Assembly (NCBI GenBank): GCA_963844235.1
Contig: CAWJNF010000008.1
Span: 620,001 to 684,000 of the forward strand
Reading direction: 5' to 3'
From: CAWJNF01 sp963844235
GTDB taxonomy: Bacteria > Actinomycetota > Thermoleophilia > Gaiellales > Gaiellaceae
Length of the DNA stretch: 64,000 bases
Shown here piece by piece: positions 25,644 through 34,309 of this stretch; the first letter of the stretch is position 1; every line of letters begins with the position of its first letter. The translations under genes were made by a program, and so were the position numbers. The notes under the pieces were generated by a model. The model had not been told where the DNA came from, searched no databases, and was given only the letters and a program-made list of their open reading frames with translations.

Positions 25644-26876
25644 CTACGCCGCGAGTTGCTCGACGAGGACGTCGGCTGCCGTGACGACTCCCTCGTCAGG
25701 CCGGGTGCGAAGATCGTCGTACGCGCGCACCCTCGGCTTCAGGCCGCGACCGGCGAGGCTCTTCCCGTTCGGCGTCATGTAGCTCGCGGTCGTGAGCCGC
25801 AGCGCGGCTCCGTTCGAAAGCGGGACGAGCGACTGGACGGTCGTCTTGCCGTACGTCCGTATGCCGACGACGACCGCCCGCTTGTTGTCGCGCAGGGCCG
25901 CCGCCACGATCTCTGCGGCGCTCGCGGTGTGGTCGTCGACGAGCACCGCCATCGGCGCGTTCGGCTCCACCGGCGCGCCCCCGACAGTCAGAAGCCTCGC
26001 CTCCTGGTTGGCGCCGGCTGTCGAGCCGACCTCGCCCGCCTCGAGGTAGAGCGACGTCACGCGGATGGCCTGGGCGAGGAGGCCGCCCGGATTGCCGCGG
26101 AGGTCGAGAACGAGCGCCTCGGCGCCCTGGCCCACCATCCTGGTCGTCGCCTCCTCGAGACGCTCGGCGGCGTGCTCCGAGAACGCGTGCAGACGGATGT
26201 GCCCGATCCGGTGGCCCCCGGTGCGCATGAGCCGCGCCTCCACCGTGGGCAGCGGCACGGGCCGGCGCACGACTGTGAAGCCGATCGAGTCCTTGGCTCC
26301 CGGTCGGAGCACAGTGAGGTGCACGAGCGTGCCCTGCTCCCCGACCATCAGCTGCACCGCCCGCTCGAAGCCGATTGCGGCTGTCGGCCGTCCGTCGATC
26401 GAGACGATCACGTCGCCCGGCCGGATGCCGGCCTCGCGGGCCGGGCCGCGCAGCGATGACGTCACCATCAGCCCGTCCTCCGCCGGGCTCACGGTCAGCC
26501 CCACGCCGTAGTACGTTCGCGTGAGGCGATCCTCGAGCTTTCCGTACTCGGCGGGCGAGAGGTACTCCGTGTACGGATCGCCCAGCTCCGTCAGGATCTG
26601 ATCGATCGTGGGAAGCGCGAGCAGCGACGACGGCACGTGCCTGTAGTACGCGGTCGCGATCGCCTGCCTGACCTGGTCGAGCGCGCGCGGTGGGCTCGAC
26701 GGAGCAACGGGTGCCGGGAAGGGGCCGTAGCCGTGCAACGGGCCCTCGTGGCCGATCGTCGGGGGTGCGGCAGCCTCGACCGGCGGTGCATGGCGATCGC
26801 GAAGCCCGGCGAGCCCGATGCCCGCCGAGCCCGCGACGAGAAGAGCACCGCAGGCCACAAGAGCCGCTCGTCTCAC
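25644..26876 (-). CDS. S41 family C-terminal processing peptidase
   Basis: 410 aa. N-terminal signal/anchor (LVACGALLVAGSAGIGLAGL), a helical segment with LPTIDQILTELGDPYTEYLS, and a PDZ domain (GVGLTVSPAEDGLMVTSS, GIRPGDVIVSIDGRP). The protease core follows with LRGNPGGLL, the nucleophile Ser in DDHTASAAEIVAAAL, and the Lys in IRTYGKTTVQS. A CtpA-type enzyme acting on exported proteins at the cell envelope. GTG start; a TATAAT box lies 21 bp upstream. Confidence 0.93.
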   Translation of the reverse strand: MRRAALVACGALLVAGSAGIGLAGLRDRHAPPVEAAAPPTIGHEGPLHGYGPFPAPVAPSSPPRALDQVRQAIATAYYRHVPSSLLALPTIDQILTELGDPYTEYLSPAEYGKLEDRLTRTYYGVGLTVSPAEDGLMVTSSLRGPAREAGIRPGDVIVSIDGRPTAAIGFERAVQLMVGEQGTLVHLTVLRPGAKDSIGFTVVRRPVPLPTVEARLMRTGGHRIGHIRLHAFSEHAAERLEEATTRMVGQGAEALVLDLRGNPGGLLAQAIRVTSLYLEAGEVGSTAGANQEARLLTVGGAPVEPNAPMAVLVDDHTASAAEIVAAALRDNKRAVVVGIRTYGKTTVQSLVPLSNGAALRLTTASYMTPNGKSLAGRGLKPRVRAYDDLRTRPDEGVVTAADVLVEQLAA

Positions 26877-26897
26877 CGGGGGAGAAAACGTGACGTG

Positions 26898-26903
26898 ATT
26901 ATA
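26898..26903 (-). promoter_or_regulatory. -10 box upstream of the S41 peptidase-rnr operon
   Basis: Perfect TATAAT on the minus strand, 21 bp before the GTG. The -35 region (TTCGGC at 18 bp) is weak. Confidence 0.5.
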
Positions 26904-26984
26904 GAGGCTCCTCCGGGCTGAGCCGAACGGTCGCCGCCGGCGTCGTGGGGCGCGTCAGTCCCGCAGGTGGAGCTCTGGCTCAAC

Positions 26985-27020
26985 GCCAGGGGGTCGTGGG
27001 GAACCACGTTCCCCCACGAC
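26985..27020. repeat. Family B repeat, copy B3 (ftsX terminator position)
   Basis: CCAGGGG then GTCGTGGGGAAC-CAC-GTTCCCCCACGAC (arms 26993-27004 and 27008-27020), ending 3 bp before the ftsX stop codon. Lacks the long lead-in of B1/B4. Confidence 0.7.
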
Positions 27021-27023
27021 GCC

Positions 27024-27908
27024 TCAGACCCGGAGGAAGCGGCGCAGCGTGATCCCGGAACCGAGGGCGCCGAGCCCGAGGCCGAGGGCCACGAGAATCC
27101 CGGCGACGGCCGGGAATGCCCACGCCTGAACCTCCTCGCCCGCGTCCTTGACCGTGTCGCTCAGGAGCTCGGGCAGCGCCAGCTCCTTGCCGAGGAACAG
27201 GAGCACGACGGCAAAGATGCTGCCGATGAGGCCGCAGATCAGGCCTTCGACCATGAACGGGCCCCGGACGAACCAGTTCGTCGCGCCGACGAGCTTCATC
27301 ACCTCGATCTCGCGCCGACGCGAGAAGATGGAGAGCCGGATCGTGTTCGCGATCAGGATCGTGGACGCGATCAGGAGGATCACTGCGGCGACGAGGAACG
27401 CGATCTCGATGATGCGCGCGGTGTTGAGGATCTTGTCAGTCGTCTCCTTGCCGAAGTCGACCTTGTCCACCTTGGGCGGCAGGGGATCGAGACGACTGGC
27501 GATGAGCTCCGCGTTCTCCGCGTTCCTCGGCTTGATCTCGAGCGCCCACGGAAGCGGGTTCGACGACAGCTGATCCACGAGCTCCGGGAACTGCTCCCGC
27601 ATCTCCTCGAGCCCGACGTCGGGTGGCACGATCGTCACCTGCTCGACCTCGGGCATGCCTCGCACGCGCTCGGCCAGCGCGGTCGCGTCCTGGCGCTTGA
27701 CGGACACGTCCGGCTCCGTCGTGAAGAAGACCTCGACGAGTACCTCCTTCTTCACGTCGTTGCTCCACGAGACGACCCAGGATCCGAGCGCGATGAACAG
27801 GCCGAGCAGAAACATCCCGATGAGCACGGTCATCGTGGCGGCGACCGTGGTCGAGAGGTTGGAGGTGATCGAGCGGAGCGCCTCCCCGACGAAGAGCCGG
27901 CTTCTCAC
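27024..27908 (-). CDS. ftsX: Cell division protein FtsX
   Basis: Membrane partner of FtsE that activates peptidoglycan hydrolases at the septum. 294 aa: TM1 at about 22-44 (TMTVLIGMFLLGLFIALGSW), an extracytoplasmic domain of about 120 residues, and three C-terminal helices (FLVAAVILLIASTILIANTI; LICGLIGSIFAVVLLFLG; VAGILVALGLGLGALGSGI). The FtsX motif LSIFSRRREIEVMKLVGATN is present. Start overlaps the ftsE stop by 4 bp. Confidence 0.95.
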   Translation of the reverse strand: MRSRLFVGEALRSITSNLSTTVAATMTVLIGMFLLGLFIALGSWVVSWSNDVKKEVLVEVFFTTEPDVSVKRQDATALAERVRGMPEVEQVTIVPPDVGLEEMREQFPELVDQLSSNPLPWALEIKPRNAENAELIASRLDPLPPKVDKVDFGKETTDKILNTARIIEIAFLVAAVILLIASTILIANTIRLSIFSRRREIEVMKLVGATNWFVRGPFMVEGLICGLIGSIFAVVLLFLGKELALPELLSDTVKDAGEEVQAWAFPAVAGILVALGLGLGALGSGITLRRFLRV

Positions 27909-28732
27909 GTCACGTAGCCGCCGCGGCGCTCGTCGCGGATGACCCGCCCGTTCTCGAGCGCGATCACGCGGCGGCGCATCTTGTCGACCATCTCGCGGTC
28001 ATGGGTGGCCATGACGACCGTCGTCCCGGTGCGGTTGATCCGGTAGAGGAGCTGCATGATCCCGACCGAGGTATCCGGGTCGAGGTTGCCCGTCGGCTCG
28101 TCGCAGATGAGCAGCGGCGGATGGTTCACGAACGCACGGGCGATGGAGACGCGTTGCTGCTCGCCGCCGGAGAGCTCGTCAGGGTACGAGCTCGTCTTGT
28201 GCGTGAGCCCAACGAGGTTGAGCACCTCCGGCACCTTCTGGCGGATCTCCCGCTTGTTCTCGCCCTGCACCTTCAGCGCGTACGCGACGTTCTCGTACGC
28301 CGTCCGGTTGGGGAGCAGCTTGAAGTCCTGGAACACGCAGCCGATGTTGCGGCGCAGCATCGGCACCTTCGAGCCCTTGAGGCGAGCGAGCTCGCGGCCG
28401 CCGACGATGATGCGCCCGTTCGAGGGCTCGACCTCCTTCAGAAGGAGCTTGATCATCGTCGACTTGCCGGATCCCGAGGGCCCGACGAAGAAGACGAACT
28501 CGCCCTTCTCGATCGCGAAGCTCACCTCGGAGAGGGCGACGACGTTGGGCTCGTAGACCTTCGTGACGGCGTCGAAGAAGATCATCGGGCGGCCGCCGGG
28601 GCGCTCCGGCTCCTCGACCTCGTGCTCGGGGATCACCTCGTCGTACGACCGGGGAGCCCGTGCCTGCGGCGTCTCGCCGTTCTCCGCCGCGCCGTTCAAA
28701 GGCCCCGGACGCGTTCTCGTCGTGTCCGCCAT
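27905..28732 (-). CDS. ftsE: Cell division ATP-binding protein FtsE with N-terminal extension
   Basis: 275 aa from ATG 28732. The canonical FtsE starts at MIFFDAVTKVYEPNVVAL (residue 49, position 28588). Before it is a Pro/Glu-rich stretch with YDEVIPEHEVEEPERPGG that most FtsE proteins lack. Walker A GPSGSGKSTMIKLL, signature LSGGEQQRVSIARA, Walker B LLICDEPTGNLD and the switch VMATHDREMVD are intact. The start is not certain: ATG 28588 with GGAG nearby would give the standard 227 aa. Energises FtsX. Confidence 0.9.
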   Translation of the reverse strand: MADTTRTRPGPLNGAAENGETPQARAPRSYDEVIPEHEVEEPERPGGRPMIFFDAVTKVYEPNVVALSEVSFAIEKGEFVFFVGPSGSGKSTMIKLLLKEVEPSNGRIIVGGRELARLKGSKVPMLRRNIGCVFQDFKLLPNRTAYENVAYALKVQGENKREIRQKVPEVLNLVGLTHKTSSYPDELSGGEQQRVSIARAFVNHPPLLICDEPTGNLDPDTSVGIMQLLYRINRTGTTVVMATHDREMVDKMRRRVIALENGRVIRDERRGGYVT

Positions 28733-28860
28733 GTCGAGATCGAGATCGGGGTCGTAGGGCGTCGTCACTGGACGGGTGATTCGTGAGGGCACGCTGGAGT
28801 CCTCGGTCGGCGGGCTGCCAGGGGCCGCTGCCACGCGCCGCGCTGTCTCTCCGTCGGGGG

Positions 28861-28866
28861 AGTGTA
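28861..28866 (-). promoter_or_regulatory. Candidate -10 box for ftsEX
   Basis: TACACT on the minus strand in the gap between rsgA and ftsE. The -35 is not recognisable. Confidence 0.25.
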
Positions 28867-28880
28867 GCTGACGCAGCAGC

Positions 28881-29978
28881 TCATTCGCGCCACCCGTGCT
28901 CCTGGCGCTGGCGTTGCCTGGAGTCCCGGGAGACGGCGCGCCCGCGGCGCCGCTCCTCGTCCTGCGCGCGTGGATCGCCACGCCGCTCGAGGAACGCCAG
29001 CTCGCGCTCCAGCTTGCGAAAGCCGTCCAGACGCTCCTCGTCGAGAGCGCCGGCGTCGATCGCCTCCTGGACGGCGCAGCCCGGCTCGCCGGCGTGCCGG
29101 CAGTCGCGGAAGCGGCAGCCGGCCGCTAGCTCCTCGAGGTCGCCGAACGCTGTCTCGAGTCCCTCGCCCGCCCACGGCTCGATCACGCGGAGGCCGGGCG
29201 TGTCCATCACCAGGCCGCCTCCCGGGAGGAGAAAGAGCTCGCGGTGGCTGGTCGTGTGCCGCCCGCGGCCGTCGGCGCGCACGTCCCGCACCACCTGCGC
29301 GTCCCGGCCGAGCAGGCGGTTCACGAGCGACGACTTCCCGGCGCCCGACGAGCCGAGCAGCGCCGCCGTGCGCCCGTGGCCGACGAGAGCCCTGACACCG
29401 TCGAGGCCTTCGCCGGTGACGTTGGAGACGGCGTGGACCGCCACGCCGATTGCGACCTGCTCGACGGCCGCGAGGGCGCTGTCGAGGTCTGCGACGAGAT
29501 CGCGCTTCGTCAGGACGACGACCGGCTCCGAGCCGCTCTCCCAGGAGGATGCGAGGTAGCGCTCGAGCCGGCGCAGGTTCAGATCGCCGACGAGGCCCGT
29601 CACGAGGAAGGCGACGTCCACGTTCGCGGCGAGCACCTGCCGCTCGGCCGCCTGCGGGGTGCGCCGAGCCAGGTCGCGCCGGGCGCGAGAGAAGGAGGAG
29701 CGGCGTGGCAGGACGGCATGAATGACACCGCGCGAGCCGGCGGCGGCCGGCCTGAAGGCCACCCAGTCGCCGACGGCCGGCAGATCCGCGGCGCCGGACG
29801 CGCTCGCCTGCAGCTTCCCTGATGGCTCGGTGAGGAACTCCCCCGCCTTGGAGTACACCAGGCAGGCGCCGCGGTGTTGGGCGCCGACGCGGCCCGCGAC
29901 GAGGCCTGCGGCGGCGTAGGGCTCGAACTGCTGGTCTCGCTCGGCAGTCCAGCCGAGCGTCTCGAGGTCGTGAGCCAT
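28881..29978 (-). CDS. rsgA: Ribosome small-subunit-dependent GTPase A
   Basis: 30S maturation GTPase. 365 aa. N-terminal OB fold (AAAGLVAGRVGAQHRGACLV), then the circularly permuted G domain in the order VVLTKRD (G4), LGSSGAGKSSLVNRLLG (G1), VMDTPGLR (G3). A zinc module CRFRDCRHAGEPGC and a C-terminal helix follow. ATG 29978 has AAAGGGAG upstream; residues before it in the open frame are basic and unlike the family. Preceded by a 190 nt leader with its own promoter and small ORF. Confidence 0.93.
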   Translation of the reverse strand: MAHDLETLGWTAERDQQFEPYAAAGLVAGRVGAQHRGACLVYSKAGEFLTEPSGKLQASASGAADLPAVGDWVAFRPAAAGSRGVIHAVLPRRSSFSRARRDLARRTPQAAERQVLAANVDVAFLVTGLVGDLNLRRLERYLASSWESGSEPVVVLTKRDLVADLDSALAAVEQVAIGVAVHAVSNVTGEGLDGVRALVGHGRTAALLGSSGAGKSSLVNRLLGRDAQVVRDVRADGRGRHTTSHRELFLLPGGGLVMDTPGLRVIEPWAGEGLETAFGDLEELAAGCRFRDCRHAGEPGCAVQEAIDAGALDEERLDGFRKLERELAFLERRGDPRAQDEERRRGRAVSRDSRQRQRQEHGWRE

Positions 29979-30078
29979 GCTCGACACGACTCCCTTTCGT
30001 CGAAGAGGACGGTACGGCGCTCGCGACCGGTGAGGCCACGAGCGAACGGGCCGCAGCGTCCGGAAGCGCGCGCGTTCG

Positions 30079-30129
30079 CTACGCGACGGGAGAGGCGGGC
30101 CCGCGAAGGAGGGCGGCAATCTCGGTCAT
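30079..30129 (-). CDS. Putative 16-codon upstream ORF in the rsgA leader
   Basis: ATG at 30129 with GGAAGGAGG ten bases upstream, reading MTEIAALLRGPASPVA and then TAG. An ATG-ACC-TGA mini-ORF overlaps just before it (TGATG). It lies between the leader promoter and rsgA. No enriched amino acid suggests classical attenuation; it may tune rsgA by ribosome occupancy, or encode a micropeptide. Confidence 0.4.
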   Translation of the reverse strand: MTEIAALLRGPASPVA

Positions 30130-30172
30130 CAGGTCATCCCCTCCTTCCGTGGTCGCGGGCCGAGCTCGAGTC

Positions 30173-30201
30173 AGGCTAGCGACCGCTCTACACGCCGTCA
30201 A
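30173..30201 (-). promoter_or_regulatory. Promoter for the rsgA leader
   Basis: -35 TTGACG (30196-30201) and -10 TAGCCT (30173-30178) with exactly 17 bp between them, 16 bp after the prfB stop. The transcript would start about 190 nt upstream of rsgA. Confidence 0.55.
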
Positions 30202-30217
30202 GCGATCCGCCCGGTCG

Positions 30218-31310
30218 TTACGAGGCAGCCTGGCGCAGGTAGGCGTGGATGAGCTCGTCCAGCCGTCCGTCGAGCACGGCCTGGGCGTTCCCCTCCTCGA
30301 AGCCTGTGCGGTGGTCCTTGACGAGCTGGTACGGGTGGAGCACGTAGCTGCGAATCTGGCTACCGAAGCCGATGTCCTGCGCTGCGCCGCGCTCGGCGGC
30401 GAGCTCGGCCTCCCGCCGCTCCTGCTCGGCCTCGAGCATGCGACTCCTGAGGATGCGCATGGCCGTCTGCTTGTTCGAGAGCTGCGAGCGCTCGTTCTGG
30501 CATTGCACGACGATTCCGGTCGGGATGTGGGTGATGCGTACGGCCGAGTCCGTCTTGTTGACGTGCTGGCCGCCCGCGCCGCTCGCGCGGTAGGTGTCGA
30601 TGCGCAGCTCGGTCTCGTCGATGTCGACGGCGACCGTGTCCGCGACGAGCGGGCTGACGATGACCTGAGCGAAGGACGTGTGGCGGCGGTGGGCCTGATC
30701 GAACGGCGAGAGCCGAACGAGCCGGTGCACGCCGCGCTCCGCTTTCAGGATCCCGTACGCGTTCTCACCCGAGACCGTGAACGTGGCGGACTTGAGGCCG
30801 GCCTCCTCTCCGGGCGACGCCTCGACCAGCTCGGTCGTGAAGCCGCGGTCGCCCGCCCAGCGCAGGTACATGCGCAGCAGGATCTCGGTCCAGTCCTGCG
30901 CGTCGGTGCCGCCGGTCCCGGAGTGAATCGTCACGACGGCGTCGCCGGCGTCGTACTCGCCCTTGAAGAGCGCTGCCTCTTCCAGCCGCGCCAGCTGCGC
31001 CTGCAGGGCGTGTACGCCTTCCTCGATCTCGTCCAGCTCGGCCTCGGCAGAGATGGCGAGCAGCTCCTCGAGGTCGTGCGCCTCGCCGCTGAGCGCCTCG
31101 TAGCGCTCGAGCCGCTTCGTCAGGCGCGCGTGCTCGGCCGAGAGCGCCGCGGCACGCTGCTGGTCGTCCCAGAACCCCGGCTCGCCCATCGCCCCTTCGA
31201 GCTCGTCGAGCCTCGCGCGAATCGTGTCGGGGTCAAAGGTAATCACGGACCCAGGCAAGCTGGGCCCCGATCTCCTTCAGGTCGCTCTCCAGGTCGGGCC
31301 GTTCGGCCAT
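30218..31310 (-). CDS. prfB: Peptide chain release factor 2, with programmed +1 frameshift
   Basis: Terminates at UGA/UAA. The first 25 codons start at ATG 31310 (MAERPDLESDLKEIGAQLAW, then VRDYL) and meet an in-frame TGA as codon 26 at 31235-31233, in the sequence CTT-TGA-C. Slipping +1 on CTT continues as DPDTIRARLDELEGAMGEPG for 338 more residues. The total is 363 aa, matching the family. SPF (RLSPFDQAHRRHTSF) and GGQ (SGAGGQHVNKTDSAVR) motifs identify RF2. This is the well-known autoregulatory frameshift, not a mutation. The usual AGGGGG stimulator before the slip site is replaced by GTGATTAC. Confidence 0.93.
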
Positions 31311-31316
31311 GGAGCC

Positions 31317-31322
31317 ATTCTA
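31317..31322 (-). promoter_or_regulatory. Candidate -10 box for leaderless prfB transcript
   Basis: TAGAAT on the minus strand ends six bases before the prfB ATG. Its first bases come from the edge of palindrome copy A4. Confidence 0.45.
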
Positions 31323-31348
31323 CGGGCCGGATGAGATCCGGCCCCTAC
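31321..31348. repeat. Family A palindrome, copy A4
   Basis: GGGCCGGAT-GAG-ATCCGGCCC with flanking TAC and CTAC ends. Paired with A5, 19 bp away, in the secA-prfB gap. Confidence 0.85.
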
Positions 31349-31366
31349 AGACCTGGCCGCGGAATC

Positions 31367-31394
31367 GTAGGGGCCGGATATGTCCGGCCCCTAC
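31367..31394. repeat. Family A palindrome, copy A5
   Basis: GTAGGGGCCGGATA followed by TGTCCGGCCCCTAC; a full-length copy with a single mismatch at the centre. Confidence 0.88.
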
Positions 31395-31470
31395 CGCCGA
31401 AGGACCCGTAAGCCTCTGGCGGCGCGCTGCAGAGATGAAGCGAAACCGACCGGCCGGCCGGCCGGGCTTC

Positions 31471-31535
31471 GCGCGCTACCTGCGCGAGCGGAGCGAGCGC
31501 CGGGGGGCCACGAGGGGGGCCGCCGGCCTCGTGCG
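31471..31535. repeat. Family B-like repeat, copy B5 (secA terminator position)
   Basis: CTGCGCGAGCGGAGCGAGC then CCGGGGGGCC and a hairpin CACGAGG...CCTCGTG, ending 3 bp before the secA stop. Lead-in matches B2, but the hairpin sequence differs. Confidence 0.6.
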
Positions 31536-31537
31536 CG

Positions 31538-34264
31538 TTACGCGCCGTGGCAGCGTTTGTACTTCTTGCCGCTGCCGCAGGGGCAGAGATCGTTGCGCCC
31601 GACGCCCGCGTATTCGCTCGGTGGGGCCTGCGCCTGCGCGGGGGCCTGTTTGGAGGCGGCGGCAGTGGCCGTGGCGGCACCTCCCGCGGCGGCGGGGGCT
31701 GCGGCCCGCGCTCCGCCCGTGGCAGCGGCGATCGCGTCCGCGCCCGCGACGGACTCGTGCTCGTAGACGAGGTTTCCGTCTCCTCCCTGGTCGGAGGTGT
31801 CGTAGTGCGGCGCCTCGCCTTCGGCCTCCGCCTCGGGAACCTGCACCTCGACGTGGAAGACGTAGCGAACGACCTCCTCGCGGATCAGGTCGTTGAGCTC
31901 CTCGAACATCGCCGAGCCCTCGTTGCGGTACTCGACGAGAGGATCCTTCTGGGCCATCGCGCGCAGGTGGATGCCATCCCGGAGGTACTCCATCGAGTCG
32001 AGGTGCTCGCGCCAGCGGGCGTCGACCACCTGGAGCACGAGGTAGCGCTCGATCTCGCGCATCAGCTCCGAGCCGAGCTCCTCCTCCTTGGCTTCGTACG
32101 CGTCCTGCGCGTCGTCCTGGAACTCCGCGACGAGGTCGACACGGGACATCCGGCCCACGTCGAGCTCGTCGGGCTGGATCTCGCAGTCGTACAGCGAGCC
32201 CATCTCGCTGAGCAGCGCCTCGATGTCCCACTCGGCCGGGCTATCGGCCTCGGTGTGGTCGAGCACGATGCGCTCGACGACGTCGTCGACCCAGCCTTTG
32301 AGCAGCTCCGACATGTCGTGGCCCTCGAGCACCTCGCGTCGCTGCTCGTAGATCACCTGACGCTGGACGTTCATGACGTCGTCGTACTTGAGGACGTTCT
32401 TCCGCGTGACGAAGTTCTGCTCTTCGACCTTCTTCTGCGCGCTCTCGATCTGCTTCGTCAGGATCCCGGCCTCCATCGGCTGGTCGTCGGGCAGCTTGAA
32501 GCGATCGATGATCTTGTAGATCCGGTCGCCGGAGAACAGCCGGACGAGATCGTCCTGAGCGGAGAGGTAGAAGCGCGACTCGCCCGGGTCTCCCTGGCGG
32601 CCGGAGCGTCCGCGAAGCTGGTTGTCGATCCGCCGCGCCTCGTGGCGCTCGGTACCGAGCACGTAGAGGCCGCCGACCTCGCGGACGCCCTCGCCGAGCT
32701 TGATGTCGACACCGCGGCCGGCCATGTTCGTCGCGATGGTCACGGCACCGGGCTGACCCGCGTCCTTGATGATCTCGGCCTCCCGCTCGTGCTGCTTGGC
32801 GTTGAGGACGCTATGGGGGATCCCGGCGCGCTCGAGCAGCTGCGCGAGATACTCGGAGACCTCGACCGAGATCGTCCCGACGAGCACCGGCTGCCCGGCC
32901 GCATGACGTTCTTTGATATCGGCGATGGCGGCGTCGTACTTGGCTTCCTTCGTCTTGTAGATGTAGTCGTTCTCATCGGCGCGGGCCACGGGCACGTTCG
33001 TCGGGATCTCGGCGACGGACAGGTTGTAGATCTCCTGGAACTCCTTCTCCTCCGTCTTCGCGGTTCCCGTCATGCCGGCGAGCTTCTCGTAGAGGCGGAA
33101 GTAGTTCTGAAGCGTGATCGTGGCGAGCGTTACGAACTCCTCCTTGATCGCCACGCCCTCCTTGGCCTCCACCGCCTGGTGCAGGCCCTCCGACCAGCGG
33201 CGGCCTTCCATGATCCGGCCGGTGAACTCGTCGACGATCTTGACCTCGCCGTCGATGACGACGTACTCGTCGTCGCGGTTGTACAGGGCCTGGGCCTTCA
33301 GCGCCTGCACCAGATGGTTGACGAGCTGCGCGTGGCGAGGGTCGTAGAGGTTCTCGATTCCGAGCGCCTCCTCGATCCTCTCGATCGCCGATTCGCGCGG
33401 CGAGACGGTCTTGAACTTCTCGTCGTACTCGTAGTCGGCGTCGTCCTCCGGCTTGGGCATGCCCTTCGGCACGAACTTCGCCGGCACGCCCTTGAGCGTG
33501 CGGACGACGCGCGCGAAGTCGTAGTAGGTCTTCGCCGCCGTTTCCGGCTGGCCGGAGATGATCAGCGGAGTGCGCGCCTCGTCGACGAGGATCGAGTCGA
33601 CCTCGTCGACGATCGCGTAGGCATGACCGCGCTGGACGCAGTTGGCGAGCGCCACCGCCATGTTGTCGCGGAGGTAGTCGAAGCCGAACTCGGAGTTCGT
33701 GCCGTACGTGATGTCAGCGTCGTAAGCAGCCCGCTTCTCCGAGAAGGGCATCATGTTGCGGATGGAACCGGCTCGCATCCCGAGCGCCTGGTAGACCGGC
33801 TCCATCCACTCTGTGTCGCGCTTGGCCAGGTAGTCGTTGACGGTGACGAGGTGGACGTTCGTCCGCGCCAGCGTGCCGTTCTCGTCGAGCCTGCCGAGCG
33901 CGTTCAAGTAGAGCGGCATCGTGGCCACGAGCGTCTTGCCCTCACCGGTCTTCATCTCGGCGATGTCGCCCTCGTGGAGAACGATCCCGCCCATCAGCTG
34001 CACGTCGAACGGTCGCATGTCCACGGTGCGCCGGGCAGCCTCGCGCACGGCCGCGTATGCCTCGAACACGAGGTTGTCGAGCTCCTCCCCGTTCTCCAGC
34101 CGCTGCCTGAACTCGGCCGTCTTCCCGTGGAGCTCCACGTCCGAGAGGCGCTCGAACTCCGGCTCGATCGACGTGATGTAGGCGGCCTGCTCCGCGAGTC
34201 GCTTGAGCCGGCGGCCCTCGCCCATGCGGAGGAAGCCCTCCAGCGCTCCGTAATTCTGCGCCAT
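31538..34264 (-). CDS. secA: Preprotein translocase ATPase SecA
   Basis: Drives protein export through SecYEG. 908 aa, normal. NBD1 Walker A in MKTGEGKTLVATMP and Walker B in DEVDSILVDEARTPLIISG, the preprotein cross-linking domain, NBD2 with TNMAGRGVDIKLGEGV and GRSGRQGDPGESRFYLS, the helical scaffold domain (LRDGIHLRAMAQKDPLVEY), an Ala/Gly-rich linker, and a C-terminal SEC-C zinc tail (LCPCGSGKKYKRCHG). ATG at 34264. Confidence 0.97.
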   Translation of the reverse strand: MAQNYGALEGFLRMGEGRRLKRLAEQAAYITSIEPEFERLSDVELHGKTAEFRQRLENGEELDNLVFEAYAAVREAARRTVDMRPFDVQLMGGIVLHEGDIAEMKTGEGKTLVATMPLYLNALGRLDENGTLARTNVHLVTVNDYLAKRDTEWMEPVYQALGMRAGSIRNMMPFSEKRAAYDADITYGTNSEFGFDYLRDNMAVALANCVQRGHAYAIVDEVDSILVDEARTPLIISGQPETAAKTYYDFARVVRTLKGVPAKFVPKGMPKPEDDADYEYDEKFKTVSPRESAIERIEEALGIENLYDPRHAQLVNHLVQALKAQALYNRDDEYVVIDGEVKIVDEFTGRIMEGRRWSEGLHQAVEAKEGVAIKEEFVTLATITLQNYFRLYEKLAGMTGTAKTEEKEFQEIYNLSVAEIPTNVPVARADENDYIYKTKEAKYDAAIADIKERHAAGQPVLVGTISVEVSEYLAQLLERAGIPHSVLNAKQHEREAEIIKDAGQPGAVTIATNMAGRGVDIKLGEGVREVGGLYVLGTERHEARRIDNQLRGRSGRQGDPGESRFYLSAQDDLVRLFSGDRIYKIIDRFKLPDDQPMEAGILTKQIESAQKKVEEQNFVTRKNVLKYDDVMNVQRQVIYEQRREVLEGHDMSELLKGWVDDVVERIVLDHTEADSPAEWDIEALLSEMGSLYDCEIQPDELDVGRMSRVDLVAEFQDDAQDAYEAKEEELGSELMREIERYLVLQVVDARWREHLDSMEYLRDGIHLRAMAQKDPLVEYRNEGSAMFEELNDLIREEVVRYVFHVEVQVPEAEAEGEAPHYDTSDQGGDGNLVYEHESVAGADAIAAATGGARAAAPAAAGGAATATAAASKQAPAQAQAPPSEYAGVGRNDLCPCGSGKKYKRCHGA

Positions 34265-34309
34265 CAGCGTGAAATGTCGGTCGTGGTCGTCACTAGTTCA
34301 GGGTATCGG

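Noticed and set aside
28732..28981. Still longer FtsE start at 28981
   Set aside because: Sequence between rsgA stop and 28732 is Ala/Pro/Ser-rich without coding character and would include the candidate promoter; start 28732 or 28588 is preferred.
31233..31238. prfB interpreted as a pseudogene because of the TGA at codon 26
   Set aside because: CTT-TGA-C at codon 25-26 is the known RF2 programmed frameshift, with full-length coding sequence after the shift.
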